From Rhodopseudomonas sp. (GTDB taxonomy: Bacteria; Pseudomonadota; Alphaproteobacteria; Rhizobiales; Xanthobacteraceae): a stretch of 64,000 nucleotides of DNA. The stretch spans positions 62,001 to 126,000 of the forward strand of contig WGNB01000019.1 in the NCBI GenBank assembly GCA_016124795.1, read 5' to 3'. The translations under genes and the position numbers were made by a program. The notes under the pieces were generated by a model. The model ran no database searches, was not told the DNA's origin, and saw only the letters and a program-made list of their open reading frames with translations. Below are positions 7,956-16,686 of this stretch, in pieces; position 1 is the first letter of the stretch, and each line of letters opens with the position of its first letter.

Positions 7956-9221
7956 ATGAGACGTGTTGTCGTCACCGGAATGGGTATGCTCACGCCGCTC
8001 GGTTGCGGCGTGGAGACGACGTGGCAGCGCCTGCTGAAAGGCGAGAGTGGCGCCAAGCGCATCGATACGTTCAACGTCGAAGACGTGGCGTGCAAGATCG
8101 CCTGCGTGATCCCGCGCGGCGACGGCACGAACGGCACCTATAATCCCGAACAGTGGATGGAATCGAAAGAGCAGCGCAAGGTCGATCAGTTCATCGTTTA
8201 TGCGATGTGCGCGGCCAAGCAGGCGCTCGACGATGCCGGCTGGCATCCGCAGACCGAAGAAGACAAGTGCGCCACCGGCGTGATGATCGGGTCCGGCATT
8301 GGCGGCATCGAGGGCATCGCCGAAACCGCGGTGATCCTGCACGAGAAGGGACCGCGCCGGGTTTCGCCGTTCTTCATTCCGGGCCGTATCATCAATCTGG
8401 CCTCCGGCTTCGTGTCGATCGAACACGGCCTGAAGGGTCCCAATCACGCCGTCGTCACAGCCTGTTCGACTGGTGCGCATGCGATTGGCGATGCGGCCCG
8501 TATGGTCGCGCTTGGCGACGCCGATGTGATGGTGGCCGGCGGCACGGAATCGCCGGTCAACCGGATCGCGATGGCTGGCTTTGCCGCTTTGCGCGCGCTG
8601 TCGACCGGCTTCAACGACGATCCGGTCCGGGCGTCGCGGCCTTACGATAAGGACCGTGACGGCTTCGTCATGGGCGAGGGCGCCGGTTGCGTCGTCCTTG
8701 AAGAATACGAGCATGCCAAGGCGCGTGGCGCCAAGATTTACGCCGAACTGATCGGTTATGGCCTGTCGGGCGATGCCTATCATATCACCGCGCCGACTCC
8801 GGACGGCGACGGCGCATTTCGCTGCATGAGCATGGCGCTTAAGCGCGCGGGCATCACCGCTGGCGACATCGACTATATCAACGCTCATGGCACATCGACG
8901 CCGCTCGGCGACGAGATCGAACTGGGCGCGGTGCAGCGCCTGGTTGGCAATGCCGCCAGCACCGTGTCGATGTCGTCGACCAAATCCTGCATCGGCCATT
9001 TGCTGGGTGCGGCTGGCGCGGTCGAGGCGATTTTCTCGATCCTGGCGGTGCGTGACGGCGTCGTGCCGCCGACCATCAATCTCGATAATCCGTCGGTTGA
9101 AACGCCGATCGATCTGACGCCGAACAAGGCGCGCGAGCGCAAGATCGATGTCGCTCTGTCGAATTCGTTCGGATTTGGCGGCACCAATGCGTCGCTGATT
9201 TTCCGTCGCGTCGCGGCCTGA
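7956..9221 (+). CDS. fabF: Beta-ketoacyl-ACP synthase II
   Basis: 421 residues. A condensing enzyme of fatty acid elongation, with a thiolase fold. The catalytic triad is visible: C170 in VVTACSTGAHAI, H311 in INAHGTSTPLGD, H348 in KSCIGHLLGAAGA. A GFGGTN motif lies near the C-terminus. The Cys-His-His triad assigns it to KAS I/II, and its place after acpP and before mltG is that of fabF in proteobacteria. Confidence 0.97.
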   Translation: MRRVVVTGMGMLTPLGCGVETTWQRLLKGESGAKRIDTFNVEDVACKIACVIPRGDGTNGTYNPEQWMESKEQRKVDQFIVYAMCAAKQALDDAGWHPQTEEDKCATGVMIGSGIGGIEGIAETAVILHEKGPRRVSPFFIPGRIINLASGFVSIEHGLKGPNHAVVTACSTGAHAIGDAARMVALGDADVMVAGGTESPVNRIAMAGFAALRALSTGFNDDPVRASRPYDKDRDGFVMGEGAGCVVLEEYEHAKARGAKIYAELIGYGLSGDAYHITAPTPDGDGAFRCMSMALKRAGITAGDIDYINAHGTSTPLGDEIELGAVQRLVGNAASTVSMSSTKSCIGHLLGAAGAVEAIFSILAVRDGVVPPTINLDNPSVETPIDLTPNKARERKIDVALSNSFGFGGTNASLIFRRVAA

Positions 9222-9501
9222 TCGAAGACGCGCCAAGAGCGATTACTGACCTGAGCGGACGGTGCGCGGGAAGCCTTGCACAGGCTGTCCCGTGGTTTTG
9301 CCATAATTGTTTCTTAGCTGCGAAACATCCGATAGATTTCGCCTGTTGGCGACGAATTCGGGTTTAGTGATCGAGCCAGACTTTTGAGCCAGATTTTTGT
9401 GCCAATCGAGGCACCAGTTTGGTTTGCTTGTCGCACCGGGCCGGCGGTCCAGGTTCCGACAGGCAAGGTAGCGGGCCGGTACAGACAGTGAGATCTGGCA
9501 T

Positions 9502-10773
9502 TTGAATTCCAATTTACCCCCGAATGGCGGCAGCGGCAGAATGCCGCCGCGCGCTGGCGGTCCACCGCCTTCGGCCGGCGGTCCGCGCCGACCCGGTGAT
9601 GGGCGCGGTCCCTTGGCACGCGGCGCCGGCCAGATGCCGCCGGCCCCGCCGCCGCCGCCCAACCGGCCGCCGCGTAGCCCGCGCGCCGCATTGGAACCCG
9701 AGATGGTGCCACGTCCGAAGCGCCGATCGGCGCGCGCCCGTCATCCTTTGGTCATGGTCGGGAACGCGATTTTCACGATCCTGGTTCTGATCGCGGTTGC
9801 CGGCGGCGCTGCCGTTTATTTTGGCAAGCAGCGGTTCGACGCGCCGGGTCCGCTCGCCGAGAACAAGATCGTCAATATTCCGAGCGGTCTTGGCACCAAG
9901 GGCATCGCCGAATTGCTGACGCGTGAAGGCGTGATCGATCAGCCGATGACGTTCATGGCGGGTGCTTTCGCGTTGCGCGCGCGCGGCTCGCTTAAGCATG
10001 GCGAATATGAATTCGACCAGCACGCCAGCATGGCCGACGTGGTCGCCACGATTATCGACGGCAAGGTGGTGCAGCATAGCTTCACCGTGCCGGAAGGGCT
10101 GACGTCCGAACAGATCGTGGCGCGTCTGCTGGAGAGCAAAGACCTGTCCGGCCCGGTCAAGGAGATTCCGCGCGAAGGCACGCTGCTGCCGGAGACTTAC
10201 AAATACACCCTTGGCATGACCCGCCAGCAGATCATCGCCCGCATGGTTCAGGCTCACAGGCAGGTGGTGCAGGAAGTCTGGGCGCATCGTTCGCCCGATC
10301 TGCCGATTAAGACGCCGGAACAACTGGTGACTCTGGCATCGATCGTCGAAAAGGAAACCGGTAAGCCGGATGAGCGCAAACGCGTGGCGGCGGTCTTCGT
10401 CAACCGGCTCAAGAGCAAGATGCGGCTGCAATCCGATCCGACCATTATCTATGGTCTGACCGGCGGCAAGGGGCCGCTCGGCCGGCAACTCAAGAAGAGC
10501 GAGATCGAGCAAGCGACGCCGTATAACACGTATGCCATCGACGGTCTGCCGCCCGGACCGATCGCCAATCCGGGCCGGGCTTCGCTCGAGGCGGCTGCCA
10601 ATCCGGCGCGCACCAAGGAATTGTATTTCGTGGCTGATGGGACCGGCGGCCATGTGTTTGCCGATACCTATGCCGAGCATCAGAAGAATGTGGCCAAGCT
10701 GCGAGCGATCGAGCGTGCCAGGGCCGCATCGGGCGGCGGCGGAGCGGCGCCCGCCAACGGTGGTAAGCCATAA
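9502..10773 (+). CDS. mltG: Endolytic murein transglycosylase MltG (YceG-like)
   Basis: 423 residues from a TTG at 9502; an ATG at 9541 is an alternative. A Pro/Gly/Arg-rich cytoplasmic N-terminus (1-80) is followed by one membrane helix (about 86-107) and a periplasmic YceG domain with the catalytic glutamate E283 in TLASIVEKETG. The segment QSDPTIIYGL and the C-terminal DGLPPGPIANPG are family signatures. MltG cleaves nascent glycan strands and sets their length. The linkage fabF-mltG-yicC-gmk is conserved in alphaproteobacteria. Confidence 0.94.
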   Translation: MNSNLPPNGGSGRMPPRAGGPPPSAGGPRRPGDGRGPLARGAGQMPPAPPPPPNRPPRSPRAALEPEMVPRPKRRSARARHPLVMVGNAIFTILVLIAVAGGAAVYFGKQRFDAPGPLAENKIVNIPSGLGTKGIAELLTREGVIDQPMTFMAGAFALRARGSLKHGEYEFDQHASMADVVATIIDGKVVQHSFTVPEGLTSEQIVARLLESKDLSGPVKEIPREGTLLPETYKYTLGMTRQQIIARMVQAHRQVVQEVWAHRSPDLPIKTPEQLVTLASIVEKETGKPDERKRVAAVFVNRLKSKMRLQSDPTIIYGLTGGKGPLGRQLKKSEIEQATPYNTYAIDGLPPGPIANPGRASLEAAANPARTKELYFVADGTGGHVFADTYAEHQKNVAKLRAIERARAASGGGGAAPANGGKP

Positions 10774-10879
10774 ACGCTGTGGCCGGGCTTCTCGTCCGGC
10801 AATCTTGTGAGCCGACGGGCGCGCCGTTATGGTCGCGCCGTTAATTTCCGACGGCCGTTTTGAAGGACTCGAATACCGC

Positions 10880-11785
10880 ATGACTGTGTCGAGCAAGACG
10901 TTGTCGAGCATGACCGGCTTTGCCCGCGGTCAGGGCAATGCCGGGCCCTATGCGTGGAGCTGGGAAATCAAGTCGGTCAATGCCAAGGGCCTCGATATCC
11001 GGTTTCGTCTGCCGCAGGGCTGGGATGCGGTCGAAGTCGCGGTCCGCAAACGCGCGAGCGATGCGCTGGTGCGCGGCACGGTCTATGCCAACCTGACCGT
11101 CGAGCGCAAAGGCGCGGCACCGACCGTCAAGATCAACGAGGCCGTGCTGAATGCCATCGTGGCCACGCTCGATAAGGTTGACGACAAGATCGTCGGCGCC
11201 GCGCGGCCGTCGCTCGATGGCATTCTGGCGCTGAAAGGCGTGATCGAGGTCACCGAAGACGACGAGAAGCCCGAGGAGCGCCGCGCCGCCGAGGCCGCGA
11301 TCATCGCCGGTTTTGAAGCGCTGCTGGCCGATCTGGTGCGGATGCGCCGTGACGAAGGCGCGACCTTGGGCCGGCTTCTGACCGCCCGTCTCGATGAGAT
11401 CGCCGCTTTGGCGGCCCGTGCCGAAGCTGCCCCCGGCCGCAAGCCGGAGGCGATCAAGGCGCGGCTGCACGAGCAGGTGGCGGTGTTGTTGTCGGCATCG
11501 CAGCGTTTCGACTCGGACCGGTTGCATCAGGAAGCGATTTTGCTGGCCACTAAGGCCGATATTCGCGAGGAGCTTGACCGGCTGGCGTCGCATGGCGATC
11601 AGGCGCGCAAGATGCTCGAAGAAGGCGGCCCGGCGGGACGGCGTCTTGATTTTCTGGCGCAGGAATTGAACCGTGAATCGAATACGCTGACCGCCAAGGC
11701 CAACGATGTCGAATTGACCAATATCGGGCTGGAGCTCAAAGGCGTGGTCGAACAATTCCGCGAGCAGGTGCAGAACCTTGAGTGA
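10880..11785 (+). CDS. yicC: YicC family endoribonuclease
   Basis: 301 residues from the ATG at 10880 ([17 protein letters not shown]); the open frame upstream to 10829 is leader. SMTGFARG near the start, [15 protein letters not shown], and the C-terminal [14 protein letters not shown] with NTLTAKAND are signatures of YicC proteins (YicC_N plus DUF1732). E. coli YicC is described as an RNase; the role here is by homology. The 3' end overlaps gmk by 8 nt. Confidence 0.93.
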   Translation: MTVSSKTLSSMTGFARGQGNAGPYAWSWEIKSVNAKGLDIRFRLPQGWDAVEVAVRKRASDALVRGTVYANLTVERKGAAPTVKINEAVLNAIVATLDKVDDKIVGAARPSLDGILALKGVIEVTEDDEKPEERRAAEAAIIAGFEALLADLVRMRRDEGATLGRLLTARLDEIAALAARAEAAPGRKPEAIKARLHEQVAVLLSASQRFDSDRLHQEAILLATKADIREELDRLASHGDQARKMLEEGGPAGRRLDFLAQELNRESNTLTAKANDVELTNIGLELKGVVEQFREQVQNLE

Positions 11786-12455
11786 TCAGCGGCCGGCCAT
11801 GGGCGAACAGCCGGGCATTTCACGCCGCGGCATCATGTTGGTACTGTCGTCGCCGTCGGGCGCCGGCAAAACCACATTGACCCGCAATCTTCTCGATCAG
11901 GAGCAGAAAGTCGCGCTGTCGATTTCGGCGACGACGCGGACGCGGCGGCCGAGCGAGATCGACGGCGTACACTATCTGTTTCGCACCAAGCGGCAGTTCG
12001 AGGTGATGCGCGATTCCGGCGAATTGCTGGAATGGGCCGAAGTGCATGGCAATTTTTATGGCACGCCGCGCGAGCCGGTGGAGAAGGCCCTGGCCGACGG
12101 CCGCGACGTGCTGTTCGATATCGATTGGCAGGGCACCCGCCAGTTGCTCGATAAAATGCGCGAGGACGTCGTCACCGTTTTCGTGCTGCCGCCGTCGGCC
12201 GACGAGTTGAAGGCGCGGCTGGAACGGCGGGCTGAAGATTCCGCCAGCGTGATCGCGCATCGTCTCCAGAACGCGGCGGAAGAGATTTCGCATTGGCAGG
12301 AATACGATTATATCCTGGTGAACCGCGACCTCGACGACAGCTTTGCCCGATTGCGCGCCATTTTGACCGCCGAGCGGTTGAAGCGGGTCAAAATGCTGGA
12401 TATCGAAAGCTTTGCCGATCGGCTGCTGGCTGATCTCAAGAAGATGGCGATCTAA
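11778..12455 (+). CDS. gmk: Guanylate kinase
   Basis: 225 residues from TTG at 11778, overlapping the yicC stop; an in-frame ATG at 11799 is an alternative that would remove 7 residues. GMP to GDP phosphorylation. P-loop [10 protein letters not shown] (24-33), the GMP-binding [15 protein letters not shown] region, and [11 protein letters not shown] are all typical of guanylate kinases. Confidence 0.95.
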   Translation: MSDQRPAMGEQPGISRRGIMLVLSSPSGAGKTTLTRNLLDQEQKVALSISATTRTRRPSEIDGVHYLFRTKRQFEVMRDSGELLEWAEVHGNFYGTPREPVEKALADGRDVLFDIDWQGTRQLLDKMREDVVTVFVLPPSADELKARLERRAEDSASVIAHRLQNAAEEISHWQEYDYILVNRDLDDSFARLRAILTAERLKRVKMLDIESFADRLLADLKKMAI

Positions 12456-12594
12456 AACCAGTGGTAACGACGAACCATCGGGCCGGCATCTAAGCTGAAC
12501 ATTCGGGGTGGTGCTGCGTCATTGGCGCGCATATGCTCTGCGTTAAGATGCATGTCAATTTCATAAATCAGTCGTTAATCTGTGAATAAAATAT

Positions 12595-12623
12595 TTGACG
12601 CATGGTTCTTGCGTCTCAATAAG
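12595..12623 (+). promoter_or_regulatory. Promoter of the isolated oxygenase-like gene
   Basis: TTGACG (12595-12600), a 17-nt spacer, then AATAAG (12618-12623), five and four matches to the sigma-70 consensus. It lies in an AT-rich patch (12540-12630) unlike the surrounding sequence. A start near 12630 would give a leader of about 125 nt before the ATG at 12756. Confidence 0.5.
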
Positions 12624-12650
12624 ACCGCAAAAATGTCAGGCACCTCGACC

Positions 12651-12668
12651 GGCTCAATCTTTTGAGCC
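12651..12668 (+). promoter_or_regulatory. Leader hairpin upstream of the oxygenase-like gene
   Basis: Perfect 7-bp arms ggctcaa/ttgagcc with a tctt loop, within the predicted leader. No U-tract follows, so it is not a standard terminator. It may stabilise or regulate the mRNA. Confidence 0.4.
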
Positions 12669-12755
12669 CCGGCGGTGTGATTGTTCTGGCGGTTTGCGGG
12701 GACCCTACCGGTTTCGTATTCGCCGCCAAATTTGCAATGGGAAGTGGAAGACACG

Positions 12756-13394
12756 ATGGGCTTGCAGTCGCGTGAAATGTTCATGCTGTTTCCGACCGGA
12801 TTTTTCTCGGGCAAGCTGCCGGATATCACGCTATGCGACCGGATCGAGAAGAAGCTGAAGGAGATGCAGGCGGCCGGCGATGGCTTCGTCGCCAAGACTT
12901 ATCTACGCAATTACATGACGCACGATCATCTGCAAACGCTGCCCGAGTTCAAGGAACTGGTCGACATCATCCTTGAGGAAGCCAAGCTGATCCTCGACGT
13001 TTACAAGGTCAAGCGTGACTCGCATTACGTGTCGAACATGTGGGCGAACGTGTCGAGCCCCAACCGCCGCCACAATACGCATACGCATCCCAATTGTCTG
13101 TTCAGCGGCGTGGTCTATATCCGGACACCGAAAGATTGCGGCCGGACCATGTTTCTGTCGCCGCGCCATTTGTTCAACGGGATCGCGCCCGACCTGACCG
13201 AGCGCAACGAATTGAATTCGGATTCGTTCATGCCACCGATCGAAAAGGGCAAGATGGTATTGTGGCCGAGCTATCTGCCGCATGCCGTCGATAACGGCAA
13301 TTCCGACGATGCCGAGGATCGCATCATCGTCGCTTTCAACATCATGATCCGCGGCAAAGTCAGTCTGCTCACCGCCAGCGGCAACTTCGCTTGA
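12756..13394 (+). CDS. Putative 2OG-Fe(II) oxygenase-like protein (TIGR02466 type)
   Basis: 212 residues from the ATG at 12756, preceded by ggaag. The second half has the pattern of the TIGR02466 family of putative 2-oxoglutarate/Fe(II) dioxygenases: HTHPNCLFSGVVYI (109-122; H109, H111 as candidate iron ligands), MFLSPR, then WPSYLPHAVDNG (170-181, H176 as distal histidine), and DRIIVAFNI (188-196, R189 as 2OG carboxylate contact). The family is commonly found with tetratricopeptide or phage-like neighbours and its substrate is unknown. Here it is a single gene inserted between gmk and convergent rsmA, with its own promoter. Family placement is from motif recognition; the activity is inferred. 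Confidence 0.65.
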   Translation: MGLQSREMFMLFPTGFFSGKLPDITLCDRIEKKLKEMQAAGDGFVAKTYLRNYMTHDHLQTLPEFKELVDIILEEAKLILDVYKVKRDSHYVSNMWANVSSPNRRHNTHTHPNCLFSGVVYIRTPKDCGRTMFLSPRHLFNGIAPDLTERNELNSDSFMPPIEKGKMVLWPSYLPHAVDNGNSDDAEDRIIVAFNIMIRGKVSLLTASGNFA

Positions 13395-14246
13395 TTATTG
13401 CCGCCGCAGGGCGGTGAAGGCGCGTGCGAGATCGACGAAGCCCGCGACGTCGATTTCCTCGGCGCGAGCGGTTGGCTCAATGCCGGCAGTTTCCAGCAGT
13501 GCTGTCGTATCGACGCCGAGGGTCTTGAGGCTCTGCCGGAGCATTTTGCGGCGCTGGCCGAAGCCGGCTTCGGTGATCCGTTGCAGGGCTGCCGGGTCGC
13601 AGGGGAGCGGTTCGGGCCGCGGCACCAGTCTGACCACTGACGAAGTGATCGAGGGCGGCGGTACGAAGGCTTGCGGCGCGACATCGAACAGGATGCGCGC
13701 CTCGGTGCGCCAGCCGGCCAGCACCGCCAGACGGCCATAGGCCTTGTCGCCGACCTTGGCGACGATACGTTCGGCGACTTCGCGCTGAAACATGAGCAGC
13801 AATGAATCGTACCAGGGCGGCCAGGGCTCGGTGGTGAGCCAGCCAATCAGCAGTGCAGTGCCGATATTGTAGGGCAGGTTGGCGACCACCCGCGCGCGTT
13901 CGGGGCCGAGCTGTTCGCGCACATCGACGGTCATGGCGTCGCCCGAGACGATGTCGAGACGACCGGGATAGCGCGCCGCAATCTCCTCTAGCGCGGCGAT
14001 GGCGCGTTCGTCGCGTTCGATGGCGATGACGCGCCGGGCGCCCAGGGCCAGCAGAGCCCGCGTCAGGCCGCCCGGACCGGGGCCGACCTCGATCACCGTG
14101 ATGTTTTCCAGCGGTTCTGCCGCGCGCGCGATCCGTGCGGTCAGATTGAGGTCATGCAGGAAATTCTGGCCGAGCGATTTTTTGGGCGTCAGACCGTGAC
14201 GCTGGATGACCTCGCGCAAGGGCGGCAGATCGTCGATCTGGCTCAT
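13395..14246 (-). CDS. rsmA: 16S rRNA (adenine1518/1519-N6)-dimethyltransferase
   Basis: 283 residues (KsgA). It dimethylates two adjacent adenosines in helix 45 of 16S rRNA during late 30S maturation. Signatures are KKSLGQNFL (22-30), the SAM loop EVGPGPGG (53-60), and the catalytic NLPYNIGT (123-130). It is the last gene of the lptFGD-surA-pdxA-rsmA run, the same order as surA-pdxA-rsmA in E. coli. Its stop codon abuts the stop of the convergent oxygenase-like gene. Confidence 0.97.
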   Translation of the reverse strand: MSQIDDLPPLREVIQRHGLTPKKSLGQNFLHDLNLTARIARAAEPLENITVIEVGPGPGGLTRALLALGARRVIAIERDERAIAALEEIAARYPGRLDIVSGDAMTVDVREQLGPERARVVANLPYNIGTALLIGWLTTEPWPPWYDSLLLMFQREVAERIVAKVGDKAYGRLAVLAGWRTEARILFDVAPQAFVPPPSITSSVVRLVPRPEPLPCDPAALQRITEAGFGQRRKMLRQSLKTLGVDTTALLETAGIEPTARAEEIDVAGFVDLARAFTALRRQ

Positions 14247-14284
14247 GGTCGGGGCGTCACCGGCTGCATGTCGGCCATCGGTGG

Positions 14285-15364
14285 TTATGGTGTCGGCACG
14301 AGCGCCGGCGCGGCGGCGGCGTTCGCAGTCTGGCCTGTCAGCCGAGCGGCCAGTTTGAGCGCCGCGACCAGACTGTCGGGACGCGCTTTGCCGGTGCCGG
14401 CAATGTCGAAAGCGGTGCCGTGGTCGGGTGAGGTCCGCACGAAGGGCAGGCCGAGCGTAACATTGACGCCGTGATCGAAGGCCAGCGTCTTGATCGGGAT
14501 CAGCGCCTGGTCGTGATACATGCAGAGCGCGACATCATAGCCGGCCCGGGCCCTGTCGTGGAACATGGTATCGGCCGGCAGCGGCCCAATGGCCGCAATG
14601 CCCTTGGCTTGCAGGCGTGCCACCGCCGGCGCAACGATGTCTCGATCTTCCTCACCAAGCGCGCCGTCTTCGCCGGCATGCGGGTTGAGGCCGGCAATCG
14701 CCAGACGCGGGTGGACGATGCCGAAGCGGTGTTGAAGGTCGCGCGCGACGATCCGGCCGGTGGTCACGATCAGATCGGTGGTCAGATGTGTCACCACCTG
14801 CCGGAGCGGCAGGTGGATTGTCACCGGCACGACTGCCAGTTCGGGCGACCACAGCATCATCACCGGCAGCAGCTCACCGGCCGGCAGGCCTTCCGCCTCT
14901 TCCGCGAGACGGGCGAGAAATTCGGTGTGCCCCGGCTCGGTGAAGCCTGAGCGATACAGCACGTTCTTGGCGATCGGATTGGTGACGACGGCCGCCGCCT
15001 GGCCGGTCAGCACATCGGCAACCGCATGTCGGATCGAGGCAATGGCGGCCGGCGCGCTGCTTTCATCCGGCAGGCCCGGTTCGGCGCCGATGGTCAGGCC
15101 GAGCGGCATGACCGGTAAGGCATGGCCAAAGACTTCGGCGACCCGCGGCGGCAATACCGTTTGCACCGGGACATCAAGATGGAGCGCCCGCGCCCGGCGT
15201 TCGAAGAAGGCCGGTTCGCCGAGCACATAAAATGGCGGCAGCCCCAGCTCGGCCCGGCGATGCCAGGCCAGCAGCGTCAGGTCGGGGCCAATGCCGGCCG
15301 GTTCGCCTAGCGTAAGGGCGAGCGGCAGGGGTCGGGTAGGGGGCAGACCAGGGGCGATGGTCAT
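14285..15364 (-). CDS. pdxA: 4-hydroxythreonine-4-phosphate dehydrogenase
   Basis: 359 residues from the ATG at 15364, whose last bases overlap the surA stop in an ATGA arrangement; the open frame further upstream is surA in another frame. NAD-dependent oxidation of 4-phosphohydroxy-L-threonine in vitamin B6 synthesis. PdxA signatures: [13 protein letters not shown] near the start, [23 protein letters not shown] (metal His), [11 protein letters not shown], and [16 protein letters not shown] near the end. Confidence 0.96.
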   Translation of the reverse strand: MTIAPGLPPTRPLPLALTLGEPAGIGPDLTLLAWHRRAELGLPPFYVLGEPAFFERRARALHLDVPVQTVLPPRVAEVFGHALPVMPLGLTIGAEPGLPDESSAPAAIASIRHAVADVLTGQAAAVVTNPIAKNVLYRSGFTEPGHTEFLARLAEEAEGLPAGELLPVMMLWSPELAVVPVTIHLPLRQVVTHLTTDLIVTTGRIVARDLQHRFGIVHPRLAIAGLNPHAGEDGALGEEDRDIVAPAVARLQAKGIAAIGPLPADTMFHDRARAGYDVALCMYHDQALIPIKTLAFDHGVNVTLGLPFVRTSPDHGTAFDIAGTGKARPDSLVAALKLAARLTGQTANAAAAPALVPTP

Positions 15365-16317
15365 TTGTATTCGATCATGGCGGTACGCCGGATGTCGTCG
15401 AGAAATTTCTTGGCTTCGGCCTCGAAGCGGGTGGAGTAAATCTTCTCGCGCAGTTCGCGCTTGAGCGGAGAATCTGCGGTGCTCACCTTCTTGCTGCATA
15501 GTGCGAACATTTGCAGGCCCTGCGGCGTAACATCCGGCGTGCTGAGGCGGCCGACCTCGAGTTTGGCCAGAAGGGCTCGTAAGGCTTCTGGCAGATCGGC
15601 CGAACTTTTAGTGACCGGCTCGCGGACAGCGACGTCGCGCAAGGCCCGCGCCAGCGGAAGTCCAGTCCGACAACTGACGAAGCGGCTGCGGAGATTTTCA
15701 GCTTCGCGCCGCTTCTGCTCGACGACCGCCGGGCTTGCTCCGGTGGCGACGACGACGGTCACCGGATAAAGCGTGTAGATGTAGCCGACGACATTCTCGG
15801 CCTGATTGCTGTTGCGCATCGCCTGGGCGAGGTCGCCTTCGTTGACGTTGAGCAGCGTACCGAACTTGCCGCGCACCAAACTGCTCCAGGTCATTTCGGC
15901 GCGGATCCGGGCCTTGACCGCGTTGGCCGAGATTCCGGCGCGGTCCAGCGCCTGGGCAAACTGGGCAGCGGTGATGTGCTGGCGCTGAGCCATATTGGCG
16001 AAGGCCGCGTCGACTTCGTCCGGGCTCATGTCGAGGCCGTAGAGCTTGCCCTGGCTGATCTTAAGCCGGTCGTCGATCAATTCCTTGATGACTTCCTGGC
16101 GGCTTGGCGCCTTATGGGTCGAGGTCGCCATCAGCTTGGACCGCTGCCGGATATCGAGTTCGGTGATGGGCGAACCGTTGGCGATCACCACAACCTGGGC
16201 GCTGGCGGCTTGCGGAACCGCAAGACTGGTCATGATTGTGCCGGTGGCGAGCAGGGCTGCGGCCAGCCAGTGCGGGATGGAACGGCGCTTCGCGATATGG
16301 TCCGGCATCTTGGTCAT
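15361..16317 (-). CDS. SurA N-terminal-like periplasmic chaperone
   Basis: 318 residues with a signal peptide (about 1-40, ending ASAQ). The N-terminal domain (VIANGSPITELDIRQRSKLM and QEVIKELIDDRLKISQGK) matches the SurA N-terminal chaperone domain. A recognisable parvulin PPIase core is not visible in the 190-300 region, although a parvulin-sized segment follows (VREPVTKSSADLPEALRALL). The gene occupies the surA position between lptD and pdxA. It presumably escorts outer-membrane proteins such as LptD; loss of isomerase activity is an inference. Confidence 0.8.
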   Translation of the reverse strand: MTKMPDHIAKRRSIPHWLAAALLATGTIMTSLAVPQAASAQVVVIANGSPITELDIRQRSKLMATSTHKAPSRQEVIKELIDDRLKISQGKLYGLDMSPDEVDAAFANMAQRQHITAAQFAQALDRAGISANAVKARIRAEMTWSSLVRGKFGTLLNVNEGDLAQAMRNSNQAENVVGYIYTLYPVTVVVATGASPAVVEQKRREAENLRSRFVSCRTGLPLARALRDVAVREPVTKSSADLPEALRALLAKLEVGRLSTPDVTPQGLQMFALCSKKVSTADSPLKRELREKIYSTRFEAEAKKFLDDIRRTAMIEYK

Positions 16318-16656
16318 CCGTTATCTCAGCTCATCGTATCGGGCATCGTCGGGATCGGGCGCTATAATGTCGGTCTCAGGACTTTAAGCCAAGCCTTTGA
16401 CGGCGGGTTTTGAGCTGCGAATATTCGCTGGCAAGTCGTGATCGCAGCCATTTGACGCCCTCGCACTGGTCTTGCGATGCCACCGTTCTAACGCCACGAA
16501 TTAACGTCAAGACTTTGGCGTTTAAGCGTCGGCATTCGGACTTCGGTACGCCGGCAATGTCTCGGACGCCATATTCGATGCCCCATATTCAGGGCCGCTG
16601 TTCGAGGATGCCGTTGCAGGCGACCCGATCGTCCGTCACTGCGCGCAAATGTCTCA
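16318..16656. other. lptD-surA intercistronic gap
   Basis: About 340 bp without a supported gene inside an otherwise tightly packed operon. A short open frame at 16410-16709 on the plus strand has no recognisable features. The gap probably allows separate transcription of surA-pdxA-rsmA; I could not identify a convincing promoter. Confidence 0.4.
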
Positions 16657-16678
16657 GGCGGCGGCGAAGGCCGCCGCC
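16657..16678 (-). terminator. GC hairpin just downstream of lptD
   Basis: Perfect 9-bp stem ggcggcggc/gccgccgcc with a gaag tetraloop, beginning 8 nt after the lptD stop codon. There is no U-tract after it on the minus strand, so it may be a weak or Rho-assisted terminator, or a 3'-end stabilising hairpin. Confidence 0.45.
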
Positions 16679-16686
16679 CGATCGTA

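Noticed and set aside
12681-12755. Upstream ATG start for the oxygenase-like gene (25 extra residues)
   Set aside because: The extension is not family-like, and the ATG at 12756 has a good ribosome binding site and better N-terminus.
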